Origin: Methylophaga sp.
GTDB lineage: Bacteria; Pseudomonadota; Gammaproteobacteria; Nitrosococcales; Methylophagaceae
Reading direction: 5' to 3'
Assembly (NCBI GenBank): GCA_002733505.1
Contig: NVVW01000009.1
Location: 1-64,000, forward strand
DNA length: 64,000 nucleotides
The position numbers and the translations under genes were made by a program. The notes under the pieces are model-generated. The model worked only from the letters and a program-made list of their open reading frames with translations. It had not been told where the DNA came from and made no database searches. Shown here piece by piece: positions 1 through 8,023 of the stretch (position 1 is the stretch's first letter; each line of letters opens with the position of its first letter).

Positions 1-73
1 TTTTCAGTGGCGCTTAGTGAAAGTGCTATCATGTCTATAGCATGATCTCTTTGCAGGAATTTGCAAGCTTTTT

Positions 74-97
74 CTGCAGTTTCAATGATCACGGGTA
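74..97 (+). repeat. Right end of a dispersed TACCC/GGGTA inverted-repeat element
   Basis: The sequence tgcagtttcaatgatc followed by acgggta and TA matches the right terminal repeat of the element at 45072-45252. No left end is visible, so the rest of this copy either precedes the window or has been lost. The remainder of 1-319 holds no gene I can support; besides this repeat it contains only the hairpin at 273-306. Confidence 0.6.
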
Positions 98-272
98 TAA
101 ATGCTATATCTCTTGAGTTTAAATTAATTTGTGGCAAGCGTGACTCTCTCTAAAAGCACAAAACAGTACCGTTGAGTAATCAAGTATTTGGGATGAACCG
201 GTGCTGGATCCCGTTTTTGCCATTAAGCCTGTTTTTAAGGAAGAGCAATAATGCTGGGGGCCTTTTTCTTTG

Positions 273-306
273 GTTCGTTTCTTTTGGGCAAGCAAAAGAA
301 ATGAAC
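273..306. repeat. Hairpin repeat beside the toxin gene
   Basis: Two 13-base arms (gttcgtttctttt at 273-285 and aaaagaaatgaac at 294-306) pair with one mismatch around an 8-base loop. The hairpin lies 14 bases beyond the stop of the minus-strand Doc-like toxin gene and could act as its transcription terminator or be a dispersed repeat. Arms rich in A/T runs make either reading possible. Confidence 0.45.
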
Positions 307-319
307 GCCCAGCGCAGCG

Positions 320-703
320 TCAATTAGAATATTTCTCTAGCCAAATAGCCAGATCCTTCTCCGCCAACGCCCCCGCTGCTAACTGCTCAAAAACAACCAC
401 AATTTCAGGCTCTGGCGCCGACAAAGCAATACCATTAAAATCAAGAAAAATAACAGCCACCGTCAATGCAATTCTTTTATTACCATCCACAAAAGGGTGA
501 TTTTTCGCCAAGCCATAACTATATGCCGCGGCAAGATCGACCAATGTTAAAGCATCATCATAGGAAAAAGCCTGTTGTGGTCTAGCTAAAGCTGATTCTA
601 ATAATGCTTTATCGCGTATGCCTGATAAACCACCATGCTCTGCCAGCAACATTTGTTGCACCGCAATAACAACATCAGGCAATACCCATACCGGTTCATT
701 CAT
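320..703 (-). CDS. Doc/Fic-family toxin (death-on-curing type)
   Basis: This 127-residue protein carries the Fic/Doc active-site motif HPFVDGNKR at residues 69-77, with the catalytic-type His69 and the phosphate-binding NKR. The length matches Doc rather than long Fic AMP-transferases. Doc proteins phosphorylate EF-Tu; the substrate here is not shown by sequence. It starts with ATG overlapping the stop of the upstream antitoxin gene by ATGA, so the two are translationally coupled. The partner is an AbrB/MazE-fold protein rather than Phd, a combination known among toxin-antitoxin modules. Confidence 0.88.
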   Translation of the reverse strand: MNEPVWVLPDVVIAVQQMLLAEHGGLSGIRDKALLESALARPQQAFSYDDALTLVDLAAAYSYGLAKNHPFVDGNKRIALTVAVIFLDFNGIALSAPEPEIVVVFEQLAAGALAEKDLAIWLEKYSN

Positions 704-924
704 TTTGCTAATTCATGTAATGCATTGCGATATTGTTTCATCACTTTTTTTGCCACATTCATTTGGCTCTCAAAATCTTGCTGATAAGGTGTAAGTGTCA
801 AACCTTCGGGTCCATCAACTAGATACAAGATGTCACCTTTTTCAGCATTTAGCTTTGTTAGCGCTTCTTTAGGAAGTACGATCCCCATTGAATTACCAAT
901 TGCTGTTACTTTTACTTTTAGCAT
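700..924 (-). CDS. AbrB/MazE-family antitoxin
   Basis: A 74-residue protein whose N-terminal half (KVKVTAIGNSMGIVLPKE) is the swapped-hairpin AbrB/MazE DNA-binding fold. The rest is a hydrophilic tail likely to neutralise the toxin. An upstream in-frame ATG exists at 966, but I chose 924 because a clear GGGAG ribosome site lies 6 bases ahead and the longer form would read through the operator palindrome. The gene precedes and overlaps the Doc-like toxin gene. Autorepression through the palindrome at 938-957 is expected for this class. Confidence 0.87.
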   Translation of the reverse strand: MLKVKVTAIGNSMGIVLPKEALTKLNAEKGDILYLVDGPEGLTLTPYQQDFESQMNVAKKVMKQYRNALHELAK

Positions 925-937
925 TGAAATCTCCCGC

Positions 938-957
938 GTTATTACAAATGTAATAAC
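938..957. promoter_or_regulatory. Perfect palindrome, probable toxin-antitoxin operator
   Basis: Arms gttattac (938-945) and gtaataac (950-957) are exact reverse complements around an AAAT spacer. The palindrome lies 13 bases upstream of the antitoxin start, just before its ribosome site, where AbrB/MazE-type antitoxins bind their own promoters. Binding by the antitoxin is inferred from position and symmetry. Confidence 0.65.
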
Positions 958-1189
958 AGTGTACATTGTTTGGGGTTATAGATCCAGATGATGCTCACTC
1001 ACATCACCATCTCGAACTATCCCGCTATTTCAATGAACCTAGATTAGCTGATCAATGCCATATTATAGGATTACACCATCTACGTTGATAGCGATTGTGA
1101 TAACATCACGCTAAATGAGTAATTATCAAAATTTAACAACGATAATCAGTTGATAGTTTAGTTTCCTAAGGTAAAAATTAGACCATGAT

Positions 1190-2323
1190 ATGAATAGCAA
1201 CGCTTCTGGATTTCAGCTGATTACCGACACTGCGGACAAAGCTTCTCTTGTCTTGCAGGGAAATTGGACGCAGGATCAGCAGTCCCCCAATTTTTCTGGC
1301 CTACACTCAGAACTTCAGTCCAACTCATCCATTCGTCATCTTCTAGTCTCTGGAGCTGACTTAGCTGAGTGGGATTCTACGCTTATGGCATTTTTACTGC
1401 AATGCCACGATTATTGCCAAGCTAATAATATAGGGTTTCAAACACAGAACCTGCCTGACGGCGCCGAAAAACTGCTTGAAGTCGCGACCGCCGTCGCAGC
1501 TCATCAACTACCAGAAGACTCTGACAAATCATGGCTAAGCTCGCTTAGTCCAATGACTTTCATCAACAATATCGCGGCTGGTTTCACGGAATATCTAGCG
1601 TTTATGGGTGAAGTATCCATTGCATTAGCAAAGCTAGTAGCAGGCAAAGCCAATACGCGCATGACCGACTTTAAAACATTTTGTTATGACGCGGGCCCCG
1701 GTGCATTCGCTATTATCAGCTTAGTCAGTGTATTAGTGGGAATGATTCTCGCCTATCTTGGCGCCGTGCAGTTGGCACAATTTGGCGCTGAGGTCTATGT
1801 CGCCGATCTGGTGGTAGTTGGCACATTACGTGAAATGGGCGCACTGATGACCGCAGTTGTCATGGCTGGACGCACAGGTGCAGCTTATGCAACCCAGCTT
1901 GGAACGATGCAGACTAATGATGAGATAGATGCCATTATTACCATGGGGATATCTCCAATTGAATTTCTAGTCATACCTAGGATCTTGGCACTAGTACTGG
2001 TGATGCCCCTGCTGACCATCTACGCTAATCTTTTAGGTATCATCGGCGGCGGTATTGTTGCTGGTAGCATGGGTATTGACCCCTTACAATATATTCATCA
2101 AGCGAGCGGCGTTTTATCTTGGGCTCATATTTCAGTGGGGCTGATAAAAAGTATTGTCTTTGCCCTATTAATTGCTGTTGCCGGTTGTCGTGCTGGCATT
2201 AACTCTGGACGTAGCTCGGCAGCGGTTGGTCAAGCGGCCACTCAGGCCGTGGTCACATCAATCGTCTATATTATAATCGCAGATGCCGCGATTAATATCA
2301 TCTTTCAACAAATAGGCATGTGA
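1190..2323 (+). CDS. MlaE-like lipid ABC transporter permease with N-terminal STAS domain
   Basis: A 377-residue inner-membrane protein. Residues about 1-115 resemble a STAS domain fused ahead of the permease. Residues about 150-377 form the MlaE/YrbE permease core, with several hydrophobic helices and the conserved stretch GTLREMGALMTAVVMAGRTGAA. It opens a four-gene operon with an MlaF-like ATPase, an MCE protein and a PqiC-like lipoprotein, so it is the membrane channel of a phospholipid or hydrophobic-substrate transporter between the two membranes. The ribosome site is weak (AAGG lies 18 bases before the ATG), so the start is less certain than the family. Confidence 0.9.
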   Translation: MNSNASGFQLITDTADKASLVLQGNWTQDQQSPNFSGLHSELQSNSSIRHLLVSGADLAEWDSTLMAFLLQCHDYCQANNIGFQTQNLPDGAEKLLEVATAVAAHQLPEDSDKSWLSSLSPMTFINNIAAGFTEYLAFMGEVSIALAKLVAGKANTRMTDFKTFCYDAGPGAFAIISLVSVLVGMILAYLGAVQLAQFGAEVYVADLVVVGTLREMGALMTAVVMAGRTGAAYATQLGTMQTNDEIDAIITMGISPIEFLVIPRILALVLVMPLLTIYANLLGIIGGGIVAGSMGIDPLQYIHQASGVLSWAHISVGLIKSIVFALLIAVAGCRAGINSGRSSAAVGQAATQAVVTSIVYIIIADAAINIIFQQIGM

Positions 2324-2324
2324 G

Positions 2325-3116
2325 ATGACAAATAATACAACCGCACATATAGAAATTCGCGATCTAACAATGGCCTTTGGTTCATTGGTTATTCAGCGCG
2401 ATTTGAGTTTTGATGTGAACCATGGTGATATATTCGTTATTATGGGTGGCAGTGGTTGCGGCAAAAGCACGTTACTTAAGCACATGCTTGGTCTTATTTC
2501 ACCTAGCAAAGGTGACATTCTTTACAATGGCGATAGCTTTGTTAATGCTTCACCGCAGCAGCAAGATCTGGTGCGCCAACATTGGGGCATCACTTATCAA
2601 TCTGGCGGGCTATTTAGCGCGATGACCTTAGCAGAAAATATAAACCTACTTTTACAGCTTTATACAAATTATAACCGATCAGAAATAGCTGATATTATTG
2701 CCTACAAACTAGCCTTGGTTGGGCTGGCAGGTTATCAAGATTATTATCCATCAGAAGTCAGTGGCGGTATGCGTAAACGTGCAGCACTCGCTAGAGCCAT
2801 TGCTTTAGATCCAGAAATTCTATTTTTTGATGAGCCTTCTGCTGGTTTAGATCCCATCAGCTCTCGGTTGCTCGATGAGTTAATCGTGCAAATGAAAGAA
2901 TCGCTCGGTGCTACCGTGGTAATGGTGACACATGAATTACCCAGTATATTTGATATTGCAACCAATTCCGTCTATCTAGATGCAAATACACGTACAATGA
3001 TCGGCTACGGTGATCCTCAGTATTTACGAGATCACAGTGATCAGGCCGTTGTAAAACAATTTTTAGCAAGGGGCATTGAACCCAGCACACAACAGGTGAG
3101 TATTGATGAGAGGTAA
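2325..3116 (+). CDS. MlaF-like ABC transporter ATPase
   Basis: 263 residues with a full set of ABC motifs: Walker A GGSGCGKST at 41-49, a Q-loop glutamine near 92, signature VSGGMRKRA near 145-153, Walker B LFFDEP near 167-171 and the switch histidine near 203. The signature SGGMRKR is typical of MlaF-type ATPases. The start lies one base after the permease stop and the 3' end overlaps the MCE gene, which supports one operon. It would power the MlaE-like permease. Confidence 0.93.
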   Translation: MTNNTTAHIEIRDLTMAFGSLVIQRDLSFDVNHGDIFVIMGGSGCGKSTLLKHMLGLISPSKGDILYNGDSFVNASPQQQDLVRQHWGITYQSGGLFSAMTLAENINLLLQLYTNYNRSEIADIIAYKLALVGLAGYQDYYPSEVSGGMRKRAALARAIALDPEILFFDEPSAGLDPISSRLLDELIVQMKESLGATVVMVTHELPSIFDIATNSVYLDANTRTMIGYGDPQYLRDHSDQAVVKQFLARGIEPSTQQVSIDER

Positions 3117-4176
3117 CCCCAATACAGTAACAATCGGCGCTTTTATTCTCGGCGCGCTACTGATCGCAATCTCCACGCTGATATTTATTAATAGTTCTGG
3201 TTGGGGAAGCGACTCTAATAAAGTCATTATGGTTTTTGATGGTTCAGTCAAAGGCTTATCTATCGGCGCACCTGTTGCCTTGCGAGGCGTACAAATTGGT
3301 CAGGTCACCGATATTCGTCTTGTTTTTGATAGTAATACCATCAAAGTAATAACCATTGTAGAAGCCAATATTAATAATAATAGCTATGAAACAACAGGAT
3401 CTCGCGATGACAAAGTTGTTCAGCAGCTAATTGAAAAAGGATTGCGTGCACAATTAGGCAGCCAAAGTCTATTGACAGGCTTATTATACATTCAACTAGA
3501 TTTTCACCCAAACAGTGAAATAAAACTTGTGGAACTCGACTCACCCTACGCCCAAATTCCCACCGTACCCACAGAACTGCAGCGTATTACTCAGGAACTC
3601 CAATCAATGGATTTCGGTGCCATTGCTAAAGATATAGAGTCTATTGCAACGGATATAAAATCTTTTATCAGCACTGAATATTTCCAAAATTTACCTAGCG
3701 ACTTGCACAACACGTTAAGTTCACTAACTGCAATGGCAAAGCAATTCGAAATGACTGTTGAACAGTTTGCTGGCACTGAGACTTTTCAAAAACTACCTGA
3801 CGACTTGCATACTACTTTAAACTCAATAACTAAGGTGGCGGAGCAGCTCACCGTGCAAATCGATAGATCGGGTTTAAAACTTGATAAGGCCTTGGATGAT
3901 GCATCACTCAGTATGCAAACACTGAACACTGAAATCCCAAAAATATCATCTGCGGCTGTTACTACTTTAGCAACACTTGATCCCGCTATTGTGGCGTTTG
4001 AGCAAGCCATGTCAGAAATTAACAATCTCGTTGCCGATGACTCCGCCACCATTTATAGGCTGAGACAGGCGCTACGTGAAGTCGCTCTCGCGGGCCGAGA
4101 ATTGCAGTCATTGGCTAAAACATTAGAAGAGCACCCTGAAGCCCTCATCAGAGGCCTAAGCAAGGATAAGGAATGA
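3106..4176 (+). CDS. MCE-domain (MlaD-like) lipid-binding protein
   Basis: 356 residues with one membrane anchor near residues 8-29, an MCE domain near 38-118 (VFDGSVKGLSIGAPVALRGV) and a long C-terminal helical region (about 160-340). This is the single-MCE layout of periplasmic lipid-carrying proteins that hexamerise on the MlaE permease. I chose ATG 3106, which has AGGTGA 6 bases upstream; a TTG just before it is in frame. The gene overlaps the ATPase by 11 bases and the lipoprotein by ATGA. Confidence 0.9.
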   Translation: MRGNPNTVTIGAFILGALLIAISTLIFINSSGWGSDSNKVIMVFDGSVKGLSIGAPVALRGVQIGQVTDIRLVFDSNTIKVITIVEANINNNSYETTGSRDDKVVQQLIEKGLRAQLGSQSLLTGLLYIQLDFHPNSEIKLVELDSPYAQIPTVPTELQRITQELQSMDFGAIAKDIESIATDIKSFISTEYFQNLPSDLHNTLSSLTAMAKQFEMTVEQFAGTETFQKLPDDLHTTLNSITKVAEQLTVQIDRSGLKLDKALDDASLSMQTLNTEIPKISSAAVTTLATLDPAIVAFEQAMSEINNLVADDSATIYRLRQALREVALAGRELQSLAKTLEEHPEALIRGLSKDKE

Positions 4177-4772
4177 ATACACCCATTAGAATCGTTCTAA
4201 TCGCTATTATTATGTCGGCGATATTAAGCGGATGCGGGACTACGCCCAACAGTAATTACTACTTGTTAAACAGCAACGCATCACCAACACCTATAGGCTT
4301 AAGTCCATCGCTAGGTGTGGGCCCTATCACTATTCCTGATTACCTTAATCGCAATTCTTTTATCTATACGCTGGGTGACAATAAACTGCATATTGCTAGA
4401 TTTGAACGCTGGGCAGAGCCTTTAGACACCGGCATTATGCGTGTTATCCAGTTAAACTTGGCTTCTTTATTAAACACTCAAAATGTGCAGAGCTACCCTT
4501 GGTCTGGAAGCACGCGTCCTGAATACGGTGTTGAAGTGTCGGTATTGATTTTAGATGCCAATGATACGCAGGCAAAATTAACCGCTGAGTGGCATATTTA
4601 CAGACCTCAAAGCAATGAGACGGTGATGCGAAGAATAAGTGAATTGCAACAGCCAATGGCAGAAGGCGCTATTGCCGCAAGTGATATTGAACCCGCCTAT
4701 AGTAAATTATTTTTCCAATTAAGTGAGCTTATTGCGAAAGCGATTGCTGAAGATATTAAACTCTACCCATGA
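4173..4772 (+). CDS. PqiC-like ABC transport auxiliary lipoprotein
   Basis: 199 residues with a signal peptide and lipobox LSGC (Cys21), followed by the ABC_trans_aux pattern (YYLL near the mature N-terminus, then LGVGPITIPDYLNR and FERWAEPL). Such lipoproteins are outer-membrane partners of MCE transporters. The start overlaps the MCE stop and has AAGGA upstream. The last two codons and the stop (tac cca tga) lie inside the left end of the dispersed repeat at 4764, so the native C-terminus has probably been replaced. Confidence 0.87.
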   Translation: MNTPIRIVLIAIIMSAILSGCGTTPNSNYYLLNSNASPTPIGLSPSLGVGPITIPDYLNRNSFIYTLGDNKLHIARFERWAEPLDTGIMRVIQLNLASLLNTQNVQSYPWSGSTRPEYGVEVSVLILDANDTQAKLTAEWHIYRPQSNETVMRRISELQQPMAEGAIAASDIEPAYSKLFFQLSELIAKAIAEDIKLYP

Positions 4773-4925
4773 TCATTCAATTTGCAAAATTTATAGGTCA
4801 TCCCCGATGACCTTACCCAGTCGATCTGAGCACAAGTTTATTGGGGATCTATGGCGGCAAAACTAGACTCCCGCTTAAAACATGAGGGAGTGATGAAAAA
4901 GGTAAACCTGCATTTTCAAACATAG
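4764..4925. repeat. Degenerate copy of the dispersed TACCC/GGGTA element
   Basis: The left end tacccatgatcattcaat matches the family terminus. The interior (cccagtcgatctgagcacaa, then gactcccgcttaaaacatg) aligns with the copy at 14201-14391. The right end (cctgcattttcaaa) has lost its GGGTA. The left boundary falls in the last codons of the upstream lipoprotein gene. Confidence 0.65.
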
Positions 4926-5025
4926 CAATAAGACGAACTAAGCGCTGTAGTTAGTGTCACATTTAAGTTAGACTAAAACGCGCTAAGTTAACAATTACCC
5001 ACTTATTAAACCTAAGGATCACCCA

Positions 5026-5493
5026 ATGTTAAAAAATATTAGAAAATCTATACTTTTAAAGACAATCGCTATTGTCGGCCTTAGTGTTCTGTTCTCTGCA
5101 CAAGCCTATGCACACTGTCAGATCCCATGTGGGATCTTCAATGATCATGCACGGATCCAAACCATGCTAGAAGATGTTACCACCATTGAAAAATCAACCA
5201 ATCTAATCGTCAGTTTAGCAGGAAAGTCTGATGCTCAATCTCAAAACCAATTAGTGCGCTGGGTGATGAACAAGGAAGAACATGCACAAAATATTATTGA
5301 AGTAAGCGCTGATTACTTTCTGGCTCAACGGCTAAAACCTAGCCAAGAAGGCTACACCGATCTGCTAGTTAAGCATCATGCAGTGATCATTGCGGCAATG
5401 AAAGCCAAGCAAAATACGGATAAGGAACATATCAGCGCACTACTAAAAAGTATTGAGGCTTTGGCGCCACATTATCCTGAACATAAACATTAA
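5026..5493 (+). CDS. sodN: Nickel superoxide dismutase, exported form
   Basis: 155 residues. After a Sec-type signal peptide (1-29, ending AQAYA) the mature protein would begin HCQIPCG, the nickel hook, in which the N-terminal amine, His1, Cys2 and Cys6 hold the metal. The helical rest (LEDVTTIEK, NQLVRWVMNKEEHAQ) fits the NiSOD four-helix bundle. Cleavage by signal peptidase would expose the hook, and no SodX-like maturation protease is nearby. Position 9 of the mature protein is Phe where the Streptomyces enzyme has Tyr. It would remove superoxide in the periplasm. The ribosome site AAGGATC is 8-9 bases ahead of ATG. Confidence 0.87.
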   Translation: MLKNIRKSILLKTIAIVGLSVLFSAQAYAHCQIPCGIFNDHARIQTMLEDVTTIEKSTNLIVSLAGKSDAQSQNQLVRWVMNKEEHAQNIIEVSADYFLAQRLKPSQEGYTDLLVKHHAVIIAAMKAKQNTDKEHISALLKSIEALAPHYPEHKH

Positions 5494-5499
5494 TAACGA

Positions 5500-6573
5500 T
5501 TAAAGAAAATCGAGTTGGTGCGCCTCTTCACTATCTTGTCGCACAAAACTGCTGGCAGTAAGCCCTACTAGTCTTACTGGTTGCTTGCCCGCTGCCGTGC
5601 GGCAAAGTAAGCTTGGCAATAATGCCTTAAAATCCTTTAATTCGATTAGTGATTCAGCCACACTTTGCGAACGGGTGACTTGCTGAAAATTAGCATATTT
5701 CACTTTTAGCGTCAGTGTTTTTGGTTTAAGTTTTAGCGTTTGCAATCGTTCAAAAATAATTTCTGTTAATAATTCCAATTGTTCCAACAACGCCTGCGTA
5801 TTCAATATATCTGTAGCAAAGGTAGTTTCTTTACCTAGCGATTTTCGGATCCGTGTGCTGCGTACAGGGCGTTCATCAATGCCTCGCGAGATAGTGTAAT
5901 AATACTGTCCTGACTTACCAAAATTAACCGTTAAATCTTGTTGTGACCACTGCCGTAAATCTAGTCCTGTTTTTATACCCAACTTATTCATTTTGACTTC
6001 AGTCGCAGGGCCAATACCATGAAACTTGCCAACCGCTAATTGGGCAACAAAGGCTTCACCCTGCTCAGGTTTAATCACATATAAACCATCGGGTTTATCC
6101 ATATCAGATGCAATTTTGGCAAGGAATTTGTTATAAGAAACACCTGCAGAAGCCACTAGATTGGTCTCTTCTAAAATATCACGCTTAATGGCTTGGGCAA
6201 TGTGTGTGGCTGAGCCGTCAAAATCAGCGGTATAAGTGACATCTAAAGACGCTTCATCTAATGATAAAGGTTCGACCTCACAGGCATAACGCCAAAATAT
6301 TTCACGTATTTTTTCTGACACTTCACGGTAGGCTTCAAAACGTGGTGGTACAAAAATCGCCTGTGGACAGAGGCGATAGGCCTGTGAACACGGCATGGCG
6401 GAATGAATGCCAAACTTACGCGCTTCATAACTACAGGCGGCAACGACACCTCGGCTATTAGGCTGACCGCCTACAATCAAAGGTTTGTTTTGGTATTCTG
6501 GATTATCACGCTGTTCTACAGAGGCAAAAAAAGCATCCATATCCACATGGATTATTTTACGTTGCTGTGGCAT
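5500..6573 (-). CDS. dinB: DNA polymerase IV (Y-family translesion polymerase)
   Basis: 357 residues matching the usual DinB length. The catalytic carboxylates are present: Asp11 in HVDMDAFFASVE and Asp106-Glu107 in SLDEAS. The helix-hairpin-helix region (GIGPATEVKMNKLGI) and the little-finger domain follow. Residue 109 is Ser where E. coli DinB has Tyr (SLDEAY). It is the last gene of the minus-strand run from thiL and pgpA, with no gap after pgpA. It copies damaged DNA with low fidelity. Confidence 0.95.
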   Translation of the reverse strand: MPQQRKIIHVDMDAFFASVEQRDNPEYQNKPLIVGGQPNSRGVVAACSYEARKFGIHSAMPCSQAYRLCPQAIFVPPRFEAYREVSEKIREIFWRYACEVEPLSLDEASLDVTYTADFDGSATHIAQAIKRDILEETNLVASAGVSYNKFLAKIASDMDKPDGLYVIKPEQGEAFVAQLAVGKFHGIGPATEVKMNKLGIKTGLDLRQWSQQDLTVNFGKSGQYYYTISRGIDERPVRSTRIRKSLGKETTFATDILNTQALLEQLELLTEIIFERLQTLKLKPKTLTLKVKYANFQQVTRSQSVAESLIELKDFKALLPSLLCRTAAGKQPVRLVGLTASSFVRQDSEEAHQLDFL

Positions 6574-7071
6574 TTACCACATCATTGTTGGGAATACATG
6601 ATAAAGCCACTGAATAACCACCAATGCAAAAATGCCTGCAATCACATCATCTACCATAATGCCTAAGCCACCATGAATAGCCTTGTCCGCTAAGTTAATC
6701 GGCCATGGTTTTAGAATATCAAAAAAGCGAAACAGCACAAAACCCAATACCATCCACTGCCAACCCGAAGGCGCTGCAATCATGGTGATTAAATAACCCA
6801 CAATCTCATCCCACACTACGGCAGAAGGATCATCTTGCTGTAACCACTCTGCTGATTTTTGGCAGATCCAAATGCCCGCAATAAACGCCAACACCACCAC
6901 TGAAATATACGTAATTAACGGTAAGTCTTGCATTAACCAATAAAGGGGGATAGCAGCTAGCGTACCAAAGGTTCCCGGTGCTTTAGGTGCCAAACCTGAA
7001 CCAAACCCCAGCCCTAAAAAACACGCCGGACGTTTTAATAACTCACTAAAATTAACGTGTGAAGTGCTCAT
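6574..7071 (-). CDS. pgpA: Phosphatidylglycerophosphatase A
   Basis: 165 residues, membrane protein with about four hydrophobic segments and the PgpA pattern GLGFGSGLAPKAPGTFGTLAAIP near the N-terminus and VWDEIVGYLI in the middle. It removes the phosphate from phosphatidylglycerophosphate in phosphatidylglycerol synthesis. It overlaps the 3' end of thiL by 20 bases, the common thiL-pgpA arrangement in gammaproteobacteria. Confidence 0.93.
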   Translation of the reverse strand: MSTSHVNFSELLKRPACFLGLGFGSGLAPKAPGTFGTLAAIPLYWLMQDLPLITYISVVVLAFIAGIWICQKSAEWLQQDDPSAVVWDEIVGYLITMIAAPSGWQWMVLGFVLFRFFDILKPWPINLADKAIHGGLGIMVDDVIAGIFALVVIQWLYHVFPTMMW

Positions 7072-8023
7072 AGCCTGTTCCTGTTAGTTCGATAAGTTTA
7101 TCGTTATCATCGATATAATAAATACCGTTATCATCGGTGATCATACCTATCCGTGTCACTTGACCTTTAAAACGTTTTTCAACTTCGGAAAAATTCTGTG
7201 GTGGCACAATAAAACATAATTCATAGTCATCACCCGACTGCAAAGCCAATGTTTGTGCAATCTTGTGATTGATTTTGGCAAGCGATTTCGACAACGGTAA
7301 CTTAGCTAAATTTAGCCTAGCACCCACGCCACTTTTATCCAAAATATGTGCTAAATCAATCAATAAACCATCGGAGATATCGATTGCAGCTGTAGCCAAA
7401 CCTAATAAGTCCTGCCCAAGTGACACGCGTGGTGTAGGGCATTCTAGTCGCTGTTGAAAATAAACCTTATCATCGTTATCTAACTGTTCATCATTTAACT
7501 GCTGTAAGTGTAGATTGAGTGCAGCACCCGCATCTCCAATACAACCTGATACATAAATCATATCACCTAATTTTGCATTACTACGCCGCATGGCTTGAGA
7601 CTGATCCACAAAACCATGCACTTGAATACTTATCGTCAACGGGCCTTCAGTGGTATCACCGCCGACCAACTGGATATTATGCTCCTTAGCAAGCTTAGCT
7701 AAGCCATTAGAAAAACTTTTCAGCCAATCATCATCTATTTCTGGCAAGGTCAGCGCCAAGGTAAACCAAGCAGGCTCAGCTCCCATTGCAGCTAAATCAC
7801 TCAAACCAACGGCAAGACTTTTATGGCCTAAACTTTCGGGTTCAACATCTGCAAAGAAATGAACACCTTCAACCAAGGTATCAATCGAAACAGCAATAGC
7901 CTGATCAGTGGGCGCATTTAATAGCGCGCAATCATCGCCAATGCCTAGCTCGACATCATCACGATCTGTCGTGAATTGTTCGAAATATGTCTGGATTAGC
8001 GAAAATTCACTTAAGATGGACAT
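7052..8023 (-). CDS. thiL: Thiamine-monophosphate kinase
   Basis: 323 residues with ThiL motifs GIGDDCALL near 27-35, SIDTLVEGVHF near 46-56 and GGDTTEGPLTIS near 119-130, and a late SGDDYELCF. It phosphorylates thiamine monophosphate to thiamine diphosphate. The start lies inside the last codons of the cytosine methyltransferase gene (13-base overlap). thiL normally follows nusB; here a restriction-modification pair is interposed. No TPP riboswitch is visible upstream. Confidence 0.95.
   Translation of the reverse strand: MSILSEFSLIQTYFEQFTTDRDDVELGIGDDCALLNAPTDQAIAVSIDTLVEGVHFFADVEPESLGHKSLAVGLSDLAAMGAEPAWFTLALTLPEIDDDWLKSFSNGLAKLAKEHNIQLVGGDTTEGPLTISIQVHGFVDQSQAMRRSNAKLGDMIYVSGCIGDAGAALNLHLQQLNDEQLDNDDKVYFQQRLECPTPRVSLGQDLLGLATAAIDISDGLLIDLAHILDKSGVGARLNLAKLPLSKSLAKINHKIAQTLALQSGDDYELCFIVPPQNFSEVEKRFKGQVTRIGMITDDNGIYYIDDNDKLIELTGTGYEHFTR

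Noticed and set aside
270-500. Open frame opposite the Doc-like toxin gene
   Set aside because: It overlaps the 3' half of the toxin gene on the other strand and starts inside a hairpin repeat; no homology is visible.
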